64,000 nucleotides of DNA from Mesobacillus maritimus (GTDB lineage Bacteria; Bacillota; Bacilli; Bacillales; Cytobacillaceae), in the NCBI RefSeq assembly GCF_023715205.1, contig NZ_JAMBNR010000002.1:62001-126000 (forward strand), given 5' to 3'. Below the pieces are notes generated by a model. The model was given only the letters and a program-made list of their open reading frames with translations. It had not been told where the DNA came from and did not search any database. Below, one piece after another: positions 50,574 to 59,136 of this stretch. The position numbers were made by a program, and so were the translations under genes. Each line of letters starts with the position of its first letter. The stretch's first letter is position 1.

Positions 50574-51707
50574 ATGATGAACTCAATTGTGAAAGAAAAT
50601 AAAATGGTATCGTCTTACTTTCTGTTCTTTCTGGTGCATAGCACTCAGACCGGGGTTCTTTTTTTACAAATTCAATCAACGATTATTAAGGGAGCGGGCC
50701 ATGATGCTTGGATACCCATCTTGTTACTGGGTATTATGATGCATGTACTTTTTTTAATGATGCTCTATATTTTGAAGAATTCTAGTACAGGGGATATCAT
50801 CTCCTTCCATAGGGATGTTTTTGGGAAGGTTTTTGGTGGGTTGTTAAATCTTATCATGGCGACTTATTTTTCAATGGTTAGTCTATACGTTTTATACACC
50901 TATATCGATATTCTCCAGATTTGGGTCTTTGACGGTATACCTAGCTGGGAATTCTCATTGCTGTTTTCTGTTCTCATTTATTACATTGTTGTGGGAGGTT
51001 TTAGGGTTGTGACAGCCATTGCTTACTGGGGTGTCGTCATTCCTAGCTTCCTGCTCCTTTCATTTTTATATTTACTTGACTATGTAGAGACTTCCCGTCT
51101 TATCCCTCTCTTTCAGTATGGTGTGAAAGACTATCTCCTCTCTGCGAAGGAGGCGGCACCGCTTTATTTAGGGTTTGAAAATGTTCTTGTTTTTTTCCCA
51201 TTCATTAAAAACCGAGAAAAGTCTACCAAATGGGGGCATATAGCATTACTCTATACGACCTTTATATACACTCTTGTTACTCTATTCGCCTTTATCTATT
51301 TTTCGCAGGAAAAGCTGGAACATTTAGCATGGCCTGTCTTGACGATGATTAAAATGATTCAGTTTCCAGTGTTAGAACGGTTTGAATTTATTTTTATTTT
51401 CACATGGCTGTTAGTGGTGATGCCGGTGATTTGTATCTATCTATGGTCGGCGATTCGATCGATTAAATTGACAATTCCTAAGACAAAACCAACTTACCTA
51501 TTAGTTTGTTTACTCGTAGTTTTTCACTTTGTAAATAATCAATTAACCGAAATTCAATATTCACACCTTATGGCCAAAATTGTCGATTATAGTGGACTCA
51601 TCTTTCTTTTTGGCTATGTACCCTTTCTGTTTTTGATTGCAGTCGTACGGAAAAAGCTGAAAAAAGGTTCGAAACAGATACAGACGGGGGAGGGAAAGTC
51701 ACAGTGA
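50574..51707 (+). CDS. Spore germination receptor permease-like B subunit (GerAB/GerKB family)
   Basis: A 377-residue membrane protein with about ten helices, APC-superfamily related. SYFLFFLVHSTQTGVLFLQI and FDGIPSWEFSLLFSVLIYYI are family segments. The chosen ATG (first of two) lies behind AGGATGGATT; an upstream ATG inside the C subunit gene is the alternative. The last codons, GKSQ, and the stop codon are made by an inserted copy of the dispersed repeat, so the natural C-terminus may have been altered. Confidence 0.85.
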   Translation: MMNSIVKENKMVSSYFLFFLVHSTQTGVLFLQIQSTIIKGAGHDAWIPILLLGIMMHVLFLMMLYILKNSSTGDIISFHRDVFGKVFGGLLNLIMATYFSMVSLYVLYTYIDILQIWVFDGIPSWEFSLLFSVLIYYIVVGGFRVVTAIAYWGVVIPSFLLLSFLYLLDYVETSRLIPLFQYGVKDYLLSAKEAAPLYLGFENVLVFFPFIKNREKSTKWGHIALLYTTFIYTLVTLFAFIYFSQEKLEHLAWPVLTMIKMIQFPVLERFEFIFIFTWLLVVMPVICIYLWSAIRSIKLTIPKTKPTYLLVCLLVVFHFVNNQLTEIQYSHLMAKIVDYSGLIFLFGYVPFLFLIAVVRKKLKKGSKQIQTGEGKSQ

Positions 51708-51746
51708 CGCCCCGAATTTTCTTGTTTCACAGGAAATGTTTCACAG
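51695..51746. repeat. Dispersed repeat, long (A) form, overlapping a gene end
   Basis: AAAGTCACAGTGACGCCCCG, AATTTTCTTGTTTCACAGGA, AATGTTTCACAG. The stop codon of the germination B subunit (TGA in CAGTGAC) lies inside it. Confidence 0.78.
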
Positions 51747-51904
51747 TCTTGGCCTTGATCAGAGTTATGTGAGAAATGAAAATTATGTTTGGTAGGGTCT
51801 TCTATTTATTAGAGCCCTTTTATCCCGGTGTAAAAACAGCCACTCTTTTCATGAACTATGTTAGAATAGGGGAGTTGTGTTATTAGCATCAAGGAGGTCA
51901 GATT

Positions 51905-52837
51905 ATGAAATTAAACAAGGGAATCTTTTTTGTCTTGCTGGGTGCTGCTTGTTTTGGTTTTACCCCTGTTTTTGCGAAGCTGGGGTTTAGTTACGGTTAT
52001 TCACTTGGACAAATTAATATTGTTCAAATGGTTATTTCCTTTCTCTTATTATGGTCCCTTACGTTTATTAAACGAGCTAGTTTTCAAGGGGTGAACAGGA
52101 GGAATGTGCTCCAGATTATGATGACTGGTTGTTTTGTCGGTTTAACCAGTATTTTTTATTATGGCTCGATGCAATACTTGCCTGCCTCATTGTCGATTAT
52201 CTTAATGTTTCAGTTTGTCTGGATTGGAATCATTTTGGAGTGGATATTCAGTAAAATCAAGCCAGCGCCCGTCACCATTTTTTCCATTATTCTCATTTTG
52301 ATCGGGGTCTTTTTCGCCTCGGATATTTTGAATGGAAACTTACAAGGCTTGCCAGTTAAAGGATTTGTTTTTGGTATTTTATCTGCTTTTACTTATGCGG
52401 GTTTTATCTTTTTCAGTGGGAAGGTCGCTGTCGATGTGGATCCATTGGCTCGAACCTCTTTGATGGTTACCGGTTCAATGATCATGGTCCTCGTTCTTTT
52501 TATCCGTGAAATCCCAACTGTATTCCCATTGGAGGGGAATTTGGTAACAACGGCTTTAGGTGTTTCGTTATTCGGCGCCGTTCTTCCGCCATTATTTTTT
52601 GCGATTGGAGCACCATTGGTTTCAGGAGGAGTTGCCAATATTTTAACTTCAATTGAATTACCAATTGCCATTCTTTCGGCTAGCATCATTTTGTCCGAAA
52701 CCGTAACACCTCTTCAGTGGATTGGTACCTTAATAATCCTAATCGCAATTACCTTAAATGAATTCGGACACAAACTCACACAAATCAGAATAAAAAAACA
52801 TTCTCTTTCAGAAAGAAAAGACTCCCTCAACCTATAA
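51905..52837 (+). CDS. EamA/DMT-family transporter
   Basis: A 310-residue protein with ten predicted helices in two EamA repeats: KGIFFVLLGAACFGFTPVFA opens the first, and FVFGILSAFTYAGFIFFSGK the second. It ends with a basic tail (RIKKHSLSERKDSLNL). The conserved PASLSIILMFQFVWIGIILE helix is typical of drug/metabolite exporters. Substrate unknown. Its sequence differs from the EamA protein at 13 kb. CAAGGAGGTCAGATT precedes the ATG, and a strong terminator follows. Confidence 0.8.
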   Translation: MKLNKGIFFVLLGAACFGFTPVFAKLGFSYGYSLGQINIVQMVISFLLLWSLTFIKRASFQGVNRRNVLQIMMTGCFVGLTSIFYYGSMQYLPASLSIILMFQFVWIGIILEWIFSKIKPAPVTIFSIILILIGVFFASDILNGNLQGLPVKGFVFGILSAFTYAGFIFFSGKVAVDVDPLARTSLMVTGSMIMVLVLFIREIPTVFPLEGNLVTTALGVSLFGAVLPPLFFAIGAPLVSGGVANILTSIELPIAILSASIILSETVTPLQWIGTLIILIAITLNEFGHKLTQIRIKKHSLSERKDSLNL

Positions 52838-52860
52838 AGGTTGTTAGGGAGTCTTTTTTT
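52818..52860 (+). terminator. Rho-independent terminator
   Basis: AAGACTCCCTCAACCT pairs with AGGTTGTTAGGGAGTCTT, followed by seven T residues. Confidence 0.88.
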
Positions 52861-52862
52861 GC

Positions 52863-52917
52863 ATAAAAAGTCACTAGGGACGCCCCGAATTTTCTTGTTT
52901 CACAGGAATGTTTCACG
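52863..52917. repeat. Dispersed repeat, long (A) form
   Basis: AAAAAGTCACTAGGGACGCC, CCGAATTTTCTTGTTTCACA, GGAATGTTTCACG. It sits directly after the terminator of the EamA gene. Confidence 0.78.
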
Positions 52918-53033
52918 CTTGGAAATGGTTGTCGAGTAGTTGGTATTCAGTTTCATTGCAAATAATCGGGGTAGTGTGAAACTTGTCGAAGTTGTTATAA
53001 TGAGAGCAGCTACAACTGATGAAGTGAGAGTAT

Positions 53034-53630
53034 ATGGTAAATAGAGGTGGAAAAAGTGGGGGGCAGGTTACGAAAGCAAACGGAATGATCAAAATAACCG
53101 ACTTAAAAAAAGAATTAAAGAATTTGGATCAGAAAGAGTTGATTCAGTTAATCGTTGATTTGTATAAGAATAATAAAGAGGTGAAACAATTTCTATCCAC
53201 CAAGTTTAATGGAGAAGAAGCGGTCGAGGTACTATTTCAACAATCGAAACAGAAAATTAAGAATGAATTTTTCCCTGACCGAGGCCATGGGAAACTGAGA
53301 TTAGCAGAAGCAAAAAAAGCGATTTCGGAGTTTAAAAAGCTTTCAGATGACGAGATGAACACGGTGGATTTAATGCTCTATTATGTTGAAATGGGCACAG
53401 ACTTCACCGACTCTTTTGGAGGTATTGACCAAAACTTTTATAACAGCATGATTTCCATGTATGAAAAAGTGGTATCAGCGTGTGAATTAGACGAGATATA
53501 CTATCATGCTTTTGAAGAGCGGTTATCCAGGATCGTAAGAATAGCAGATGGAATCGGTTGGGGGTATGGGGATACAATCGCCGAGCTCTATTTTTCCGTC
53601 TTTTATAGTAGGGAAGACGAGGACGAGTAA
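53034..53630 (+). CDS. DUF6155-family protein
   Basis: A 198-residue soluble acidic protein. ITDLKKELKNLDQKELIQLI and the later segment FPDRGHGKLRLAEAKKAISE are what I associate with DUF6155; function is unknown. The first 17 residues (NRGGKSGGQVTKANG) are low-complexity and not typical; an ATG at 53085 would give the usual family start but has a poorer ribosome binding site than the GAAGTGAGAG before 53034. It lies 12 bases upstream of another uncharacterised gene and may form an operon with it. Confidence 0.7.
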   Translation: MVNRGGKSGGQVTKANGMIKITDLKKELKNLDQKELIQLIVDLYKNNKEVKQFLSTKFNGEEAVEVLFQQSKQKIKNEFFPDRGHGKLRLAEAKKAISEFKKLSDDEMNTVDLMLYYVEMGTDFTDSFGGIDQNFYNSMISMYEKVVSACELDEIYYHAFEERLSRIVRIADGIGWGYGDTIAELYFSVFYSREDEDE

Positions 53631-53675
53631 GCGAATTGAGACATGAAAATATACATAGAGAAGGTTTATATCATC

Positions 53676-54362
53676 ATGGGAAAGAAGAAAAGGAAAAATA
53701 AGAATCTAGCGCCCAGGCGAAAGCGAATGAACCGCTCAGGCAGATTACAGAGTGGCAAGGAATGGATTAAGACGTTCGAAGGAAAAAACATCCTTAAATC
53801 GTATGCTAAGTGGTATGGAGTTAATAACTATTGTGCAATGATTGAACTTGAAATGTTAGGAGTCAAATTCTCAGAGAAGAAAAAACAGCAAATTCAACAA
53901 AGTGAGGCCGATAAAGTTCGCGAAAAGCAACTCCGAAAAGCAAAGCGGAAACAGAAAGAAAGGCTTGAGGACTTTGACTATGACTCTGATGAAACATTCG
54001 CCTTTATTGCAGGTTACACTGAAGGAGGTATTCCGTTTGGAATCACATATGATGATATATTAGAAGAGGGGGACGTAGAGTTAAGTTTTCTCGTACCAAA
54101 CGGCGGGGAGGATGATGTGGAAGACTGGATTGAATTTCTGTTGTTTAAAAATGAAAACTCCTCAATCAAATGGGAAAACGATCACTGGTATTCGGAAACG
54201 TTTGATTGGGAACATTATTTTGGACACCAACAAGCTTTTCATAATCAGGATGAACTTGTCTATCAATTAAATCGACTAAACCTTTTGGAGCAGTTTCAAG
54301 AGAGTCGCCTAAATAGAGAATTATCTACTGAGAGACTTGGTAAGCTTTCGGGGCAAGAATAA
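53676..54362 (+). CDS. Hypothetical protein with basic N-terminus and coiled segment (228 aa)
   Basis: No family recognised with confidence. A very basic start (KKKRKNKNLAPRRKRMNRSG) leads into a folded part, LQSGKEWIKTFEGKNILKSY, then a charged helix (KKKQQIQQSEADKVREKQLR), and a C-terminal acidic domain (DYDSDETFAFIAGYTEGG). I have seen similar LQSxKxWIxTYEGKNI openings in Bacillus hypothetical proteins. The basic tail suggests nucleic-acid contact, which is inference. An ATG 11 codons upstream (53643) is an alternative start. Follows the DUF6155 gene. Confidence 0.6.
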   Translation: MGKKKRKNKNLAPRRKRMNRSGRLQSGKEWIKTFEGKNILKSYAKWYGVNNYCAMIELEMLGVKFSEKKKQQIQQSEADKVREKQLRKAKRKQKERLEDFDYDSDETFAFIAGYTEGGIPFGITYDDILEEGDVELSFLVPNGGEDDVEDWIEFLLFKNENSSIKWENDHWYSETFDWEHYFGHQQAFHNQDELVYQLNRLNLLEQFQESRLNRELSTERLGKLSGQE

Positions 54363-54424
54363 CTCTGTGCTGACGACAATGTTCTTGTTTGTCTATAAAA
54401 AAGACCAATCTGCTAGTAAACAGT

Positions 54425-54475
54425 ACCCTGTGTAGTAGACACTTTAAAAAAGTCCACTGCACAGGGTCTTTTTGG
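54425..54475. terminator. Rho-independent terminator between convergent genes
   Basis: ACCCTGTGTAGTAGAC pairs with GTCCACTGCACAGGGT (two mismatches), followed by CTTTTTGG. It serves the plus-strand gene and may also stop bioY transcription. Confidence 0.75.
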
Positions 54476-54502
54476 CTAACCGTGACTATTGAGGGCAAGG
54501 GT

Positions 54503-55051
54503 TTAAGCTGTTTTTTGTAATAAATGTGCGCTCATTAATCGATTTCTTACGATGACTCCTAACCAAGCTGCAGCGATTGCTTTGATAATTCCTCCTAAAA
54601 TAAATGGAGCGACACCACCCATAAATGCTGCTGTCCAAGATAAATCCGCAACAATCTTCAACCAAATGGTTCCGAAAGCTAAAGTAATCACCATGCCAAT
54701 TAAATTCGAAATAATACCGTGAACATAATTGTAACCAAACTTGTCCATATAAATTCCCATAATATAGGCTTGAATTAAGAATCCAACAATATATCCTCCA
54801 GTAGGACCGACGAGGATCGCGAGTCCGCCTGAAAAACCGGAGAAGACTGGTAAACCGATTGCGCCTAGTAAAATATAGATTAATACTGCAAGTGTACCCA
54901 ATTTTGTCCCTAAGATCATAACAATTAGACCAACAGCTAGTGTTTGTCCTGTGATGGGGACAAGTGGTAGTGGGATTGTCAGTTGAGCGAGGACCGCAAT
55001 AATGGCTGCACCAAATGCAGCTAAAACGTATGAATAGGTTTTCGATTTCAT
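54503..55051 (-). CDS. bioY: Biotin transporter BioY (ECF-type S component)
   Basis: A 182-residue membrane protein with six helices. ALIAVLAQLTIPLPLVPITG-like N-terminal region (here AIIAVLAQLTIPLPLVPITG) with QTLAVGL, and GLPVFSGFSGGLAILVGPTG are BioY hallmarks. It captures biotin for an energy-coupling-factor importer; the ATPases are not in this window. GGGGGAATAAA precedes the ATG. A BirA operator overlaps its promoter, so biotin excess should repress it. Confidence 0.93.
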   Translation of the reverse strand: MKSKTYSYVLAAFGAAIIAVLAQLTIPLPLVPITGQTLAVGLIVMILGTKLGTLAVLIYILLGAIGLPVFSGFSGGLAILVGPTGGYIVGFLIQAYIMGIYMDKFGYNYVHGIISNLIGMVITLAFGTIWLKIVADLSWTAAFMGGVAPFILGGIIKAIAAAWLGVIVRNRLMSAHLLQKTA

Positions 55052-55068
55052 TTTATTCCCCCAATTTG

Positions 55069-55129
55069 TGTTAACCAGAATTAACTTTAAGTTTACATGA
55101 ATGGTATTATAATAGGGTTATTTTGTCAA
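55069..55129 (-). promoter_or_regulatory. bioY promoter with BirA operator
   Basis: On the minus strand, TTGACA (55124-55129), 17 bases, TACCAT (55101-55106) form a sigma-A promoter. Directly downstream lies TGTAAAC-N15-GTTAACA (55069-55097), the two half-sites of the biotin repressor operator. BirA with biotinyl-AMP would cover the transcription start. Confidence 0.8.
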
Positions 55130-55234
55130 TACCAGCATTTGAATTTTCAGAATAATCATTGCGGAATAGGGGACGAAAAGTTAGATGGAACTTTTTAAAA
55201 TCAGATTCGTAAGTGTAATAGGGAGTTGAAAATT

Positions 55235-55756
55235 ATGAAAATAGTGATAACGTTACTTATCGTATTTCTTATTACATTTTTATTGATTTTTGCTTTTATT
55301 TTTCGCAGTAATAAACAAGAATCCGAGGAAGAAAAAACGAGCGGTTTCATGGTGATTTTTGTTTCAATCCTTTTTTCACTTGTTATTACTGGTACAATCG
55401 GACTGATTCTGTTTGCTATATTTGGTTCTACGAGTCTTGTTAATTCCCTTTTTTCTCTTCATATAAGCACGAATCAGCTTGTGGTTGTAACCATTGCTTT
55501 TTTCATTTATTTGTTTACGCTAGACAATTTGCTTGAATGGATTGTGAAGTGGATTATTGGCAAAAATCTTTTCTACACTAGTTTATTAGCGTTTCTACGG
55601 ATCGGCATATTTTATGCGATTGCAAATCTGGTGGGGCTGACTCAAAACGTTAGTATCACCATCGCAGCAGGAGTCGCTTTCATTCTATTGTTCATTGAAG
55701 TTTCATACGAATGGAGAAAGAAAAGTAAAATGGAAATAGGAGGAAGTTCGTCATGA
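55235..55756 (+). CDS. Hypothetical membrane protein (173 aa)
   Basis: Unrecognised. Four to five predicted helices: IVITLLIVFLITFLLIFAFI, FMVIFVSILFSLVITGTIGL, LVVVTIAFFIYLFTLDNLL, and a C-terminal SITIAAGVAFILLFIEVSY, with a basic tail. It resembles other small Bacillus membrane proteins in length only. ATG at 55235 with GGGAGTTGAAAATT is preferred to a TTG three codons earlier. Its stop overlaps the start of the next small membrane gene by four bases. Confidence 0.6.
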   Translation: MKIVITLLIVFLITFLLIFAFIFRSNKQESEEEKTSGFMVIFVSILFSLVITGTIGLILFAIFGSTSLVNSLFSLHISTNQLVVVTIAFFIYLFTLDNLLEWIVKWIIGKNLFYTSLLAFLRIGIFYAIANLVGLTQNVSITIAAGVAFILLFIEVSYEWRKKSKMEIGGSSS

Positions 55757-55962
55757 GAGAACGAAAGGATTCGAAAAAATTAGAAACTGGCTTTCACATT
55801 TTTATCATTCTTTTTGCCATAGGAGTTATTTTATCTTCCATCGTGGGAAACAAAGAGATGGAACGAGCAACGATGTACATCCTATTAGGGATTATAATTG
55901 GTGGTAGTCACTTATTTCGTGTTATCAAGATTGTTAGGAAGCAAAAAAAGCTGGTTTCGTAA
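55753..55962 (+). CDS. Small two-helix membrane protein (69 aa)
   Basis: A 69-residue protein with a charged start (RERKDSKKLETG), two helices (FHIFIILFAIGVILSSIVG and MYILLGIIIGGSHLFRVIKI) and a basic end. It overlaps the preceding membrane gene by four bases (ATGA) with GGAGGAAGTTCGTC before the ATG, so it is translationally coupled to it. No family recognised. Confidence 0.62.
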   Translation: MRERKDSKKLETGFHIFIILFAIGVILSSIVGNKEMERATMYILLGIIIGGSHLFRVIKIVRKQKKLVS

Positions 55963-56060
55963 AATAAGAATCGTTCCTTATTGACATCGAAAACTTTCAT
56001 ATTAGTAAAATTTTTTTCGTAAAGTTCTATTTAAAATTCATCACTAGGAGATTAAACGAT

Positions 56061-56309
56061 ATGTTTGGACTTAAAATAGAAATAAAGGAAGATACACTCA
56101 TAATGAAATGGCGATTTACTAAAATCGAAATTCCTCTTTCTGAAATAGTTGAGGTGACAGAAGACGATACATATGGTGGTGGTCAGGAGAAGAATGCTAT
56201 TCGACTTGGTTTTCCTAGTGCAACTACGGATCGAATCGTGATTAAAACGACCACTGAAACTTATCTTTTGTACACGAGTGCTAAGAAAAAACTACTTGCA
56301 CTTGTTTAA
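56061..56309 (+). CDS. SunI/YnzG-like PH-fold small protein
   Basis: An 82-residue protein. EDTLIMKWRFTKIEIPLSEI, EVTEDDTYGGGQEKNAIRLG and ATTDRIVIKTTTETYLLYTS match, from memory, SunI (YolF), the B. subtilis sublancin immunity protein, and its chromosomal relatives. SunI has an N-terminal membrane helix that this protein lacks, so it is more like the soluble YnzG type. No bacteriocin gene is nearby. CACTAGGAGATTAAACGAT precedes the ATG; it may belong with the two small membrane genes upstream. Confidence 0.65.
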   Translation: MFGLKIEIKEDTLIMKWRFTKIEIPLSEIVEVTEDDTYGGGQEKNAIRLGFPSATTDRIVIKTTTETYLLYTSAKKKLLALV

Positions 56310-56366
56310 GATATTATTTACGGATGTCTACTTAAAAATGAATTGTTTTATGGGTGGATGGTCGTT

Positions 56367-56395
56367 AAAAAAGAGCCGAGGAAGGCTCTTTTTTT
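56367..56395. terminator. Bidirectional rho-independent terminator
   Basis: AAAAAGAGCC pairs with GGCTCTTTTT, between the SunI-like gene and convergent speD. The T-run overlaps the speD stop region. Confidence 0.82.
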
Positions 56396-57203
56396 AATGA
56401 AGTATATTCTTCCCATAAAAAATCTCATCCATTTCGAACTTGATTTTCTCGGCAATCTCTTCACAATCTTCAGTTGTTAGTTTGTCTTTTGTATAACCAA
56501 ACAGATAATTATTCAAATCAAAGTTACGTAATTTGCACTTTGTATGGAAGATATTTTCTTGATAGACGTTCACATCAATCATTTCAAATTGTTCACTAAT
56601 CTCTTCGGGGATGAAATTTTGAATCGAATTGATTTCGTGGTCAATGAAGAGCTTGTGCCCATCCTTATCCCTTGTAAAGCCGCGTACACGGTAATCCATA
56701 ATCATGACATCTGTTTCGAACGATCGGATTAAATAGTTAAGTGCCTTCAATGGTGAAATTTCTCCACATGTTAAGACATCAATATCGGCTCGAAAGGTGC
56801 TAATGCCTTCATCTGGGTGAAATTCAGGGTATGTATGAACGGTCACATGACTTTTATCAAGCTGAATCACAATTGAACCTGGAAGCGGCCCTGGTGATTC
56901 CTCGAAAGTTTCCGAGGTCGCATGTTTTATTGGTTCTTCTGAAACGAGCATTGTTACGCTTGCTCCCGCCGGTTCAAAATCCTGGCTTGCGACGTTCAAT
57001 ACATGTGCGCCAATGATATCCGCAACATTTTTTAGAATTTCAGTCAGTCTTTCAGCACTATATTGCTCGTCGATATATTCTAAATAAGCTTCACGTTCTT
57101 CTTTCGTTCGGGTAAAGCATATATCGTACATATTAAAGCTTAACGACTTTGTCAGGTTATTGAAGCCGTGCAATTCAATGGCCTTTTCATGTGTTAGTTT
57201 CAT
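56394..57203 (-). CDS. speD: S-adenosylmethionine decarboxylase, E. coli SpeD type
   Basis: A 269-residue pyruvoyl enzyme making decarboxylated S-adenosylmethionine, the aminopropyl donor for spermidine. [13 protein letters not shown] holds the self-cleavage site Lys117-Ser118; Ser118 becomes the pyruvoyl group. [20 protein letters not shown] and [20 protein letters not shown] match the long E. coli type (264 residues), not the short SpeH of B. subtilis. ATG at 57203 with AGGGGGAAGTGTTTG is preferred to one six codons upstream. No spermidine synthase gene is adjacent. Confidence 0.92.
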   Translation of the reverse strand: MKLTHEKAIELHGFNNLTKSLSFNMYDICFTRTKEEREAYLEYIDEQYSAERLTEILKNVADIIGAHVLNVASQDFEPAGASVTMLVSEEPIKHATSETFEESPGPLPGSIVIQLDKSHVTVHTYPEFHPDEGISTFRADIDVLTCGEISPLKALNYLIRSFETDVMIMDYRVRGFTRDKDGHKLFIDHEINSIQNFIPEEISEQFEMIDVNVYQENIFHTKCKLRNFDLNNYLFGYTKDKLTTEDCEEIAEKIKFEMDEIFYGKNILH

Positions 57204-57428
57204 CAAACACTTCCCCCTCACTTTTAAATTTTACTTACCTATACGTTACCCAATAACACAAGGTGTTACTTATTTTTAAGGAAAATTCGTGGAATACCAT
57301 TTATTTGCTTAAGTGTTATGCTTTCTAATAAACCTCTTTGAATTAAAGAAATTAGTTGATTTCGAACAGAAAATGAAATCACTTGTTTACAAACCGGCTC
57401 TTAATGAATGTGAAATAGGCTGCGCACA

Positions 57429-57460
57429 AAAAAGACATGAGCTTTTTCAAGCATCATGCC
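57429..57460 (-). terminator. Putative terminator at the amidase stop codon
   Basis: On the minus strand CATGATGCTTGAAAAAGCTC, then ATGTCTTTTTTG. The CATG-GCT stem pairs with AGC-CATG and is followed by a T-run. It overlaps the amidase stop. Confidence 0.55.
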
Positions 57461-58848
57461 TTTTGAAGCTTGTTTGTTAATGGTTGTGTCGCTTCCCACG
57501 CATGCCCGACTTGGAGCAACAGACTTTCCGATAGATGTTTGCCGAAAAATTGCATTCCGGTTGGAAGTCCGTTTCGATCCAATCCGATTGGTACCGATAA
57601 ACTTGGTACCCCCGTTAAATTGATAGGGGAGGTAAATGGCATACTTTTTTGAACGACATCCAAATTTTGTTGTAACCAATGCTCACTAAATGCTGGGGTT
57701 GTGAACGGAATGGTTGGCCCAAGGAGGAGATCCACTTCCTTAAAGGCTTTACGAAGGGCTTTTACCATTTTTCTACGCGCTTGTAGGGCTTTCACATATT
57801 GTGTCGAACCTGACAAAGCACCGGCTAAAAAGAAGGATCGAATATCTGGTGAATAAGCTTCTGGATGTGTTTGTAACCATTTTTTATGAAAAGTGGAGGC
57901 TTCTCCTGAGACAATTGCATACCCCGAAAAAGTTGCCATGGAAAGCTCGGGAATGTCGATTTCTTTTATCTCTGCCCCTAAAGTTTGAAGTGTTGTCACA
58001 GCTTTTCTAAACAGTTGTTCAACATCAGGGTCTAATCCTTGTAAATAGTAAGTAGGGATTCCTATTTTTAACCCTCGAATGCCTTTCGTTAAATTGTGGG
58101 TGTAATTAGGTACTGGCACTTTTAAACTTGCGGGATCCTTCGGGTCATAGCCTGCCATAGATTGAAGCATGAGAGCCAAGTCGGAAACCGATCGTGCCAT
58201 AGGTCCTGCCGTATCCAAAGACCATGCAGTCGGAGCGATGCCGTGTGTGCTAACAAGTCCATATGTTGTTTTTAATCCATAAACCCCACACATCGCAGCG
58301 GGTAAACGAATCGATCCAAATGTATCTGTTCCGGTTGCGAGCGTTGACAGCCCTGCTGCTAATGCCGCAGTACCCCCGCCACTTGAACCGCCAGGCATGT
58401 GGTTCAGATCCCAAGGATTTCGAGTCGTTCCATAGTAGGGATTGGTCCCGGTTGACCCAGCTGCAAGCTCATGCATGTTTTGTTTTCCTAGCATAATGAC
58501 TCCTGATTTTAACAGTTTATTGACTGTAGTTGCATTTTTATCAGGGACATAATTTGAAAAAAGCTTTGAGCCAACGGTCGTGCGGATCCCTTTTGTAAAG
58601 TAATTATCCTTGATTCCAGTTGGAATGCCATGGAGAGGACCTTTATACTCGCCACGCATGATACTCGCTTCCGCATCTTTTGCCTGTTTTAAGGCTAAGT
58701 CGGGAAGAGGTGTAATATACGTACGGAGAACAGGATCATATTGTTCAATCCGATCTATTGTATGTTGGGTTATTTCAACAGGAGACAGTTGCCTTGATTT
58801 GATCAATGGCGCTAGCTCGGTAGCTGTTAAAAAAGTTAAATCGGTCAT
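57454..58848 (-). CDS. Amidase signature-family hydrolase
   Basis: A 464-residue amidase signature enzyme (GatA/AtzE-like). The catalytic Ser-cisSer-Lys triad is Lys80 (IPTGIKDN), Ser155 (PGGSSGGG) and Ser179. The nucleophile loop reads GTDTFGSIRLPAA where most relatives have GTDTGGS, a Phe beside the active site. It hydrolyses a carboxamide; the substrate is unknown. Its start overlaps the small gene upstream by four bases. Full GatCAB function is unlikely because no gatB is present. It is more likely a catabolic amidase or biuret/allophanate-related hydrolase. Confidence 0.82.
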   Translation of the reverse strand: MTDLTFLTATELAPLIKSRQLSPVEITQHTIDRIEQYDPVLRTYITPLPDLALKQAKDAEASIMRGEYKGPLHGIPTGIKDNYFTKGIRTTVGSKLFSNYVPDKNATTVNKLLKSGVIMLGKQNMHELAAGSTGTNPYYGTTRNPWDLNHMPGGSSGGGTAALAAGLSTLATGTDTFGSIRLPAAMCGVYGLKTTYGLVSTHGIAPTAWSLDTAGPMARSVSDLALMLQSMAGYDPKDPASLKVPVPNYTHNLTKGIRGLKIGIPTYYLQGLDPDVEQLFRKAVTTLQTLGAEIKEIDIPELSMATFSGYAIVSGEASTFHKKWLQTHPEAYSPDIRSFFLAGALSGSTQYVKALQARRKMVKALRKAFKEVDLLLGPTIPFTTPAFSEHWLQQNLDVVQKSMPFTSPINLTGVPSLSVPIGLDRNGLPTGMQFFGKHLSESLLLQVGHAWEATQPLTNKLQKA

Positions 58849-59030
58849 ACCATCAACCTCTTATCCACAACTGTAATTGGGATTTCAGCATTTAAATGAG
58901 GAAAGTCGCTTGTGGCCATTTCGGCTTGTTTCATTGTAAAGAGGATGCTTTGAATAAAGGGAAGATCAGTTTCATAAAATGGCAACTGTTGGAAACGCAA
59001 TCCTTGTTTTATAAAGTTTGGATCTATCAT
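58845..59030 (-). CDS. Small AtzG/GatC-like amidase partner
   Basis: A 61-residue protein whose stop overlaps the amidase start (ATGA), with a strong AAGGAGGTAGTTCTA before its own ATG. FIKQGLRFQQLPFYETDLPF, then MKQAEMATSDFPHLNAEIPI resembles the DUF4089/AtzG layout: a short helix pair that wraps an AtzE-type amidase. Overlap implies a one-to-one complex. Family membership is by size, context and pattern rather than a firm motif. Confidence 0.55.
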   Translation of the reverse strand: MIDPNFIKQGLRFQQLPFYETDLPFIQSILFTMKQAEMATSDFPHLNAEIPITVVDKRLMV

Positions 59031-59136
59031 TAGAACTACCTCCTTCATAGGTGGGTGTCATTACTTTATATGAAAGCGAAAGAAAAAGGTGCGGAGGTAG
59101 TAAAAGTTGTTTAATTGTTCCTTCAACCGAAGATGA

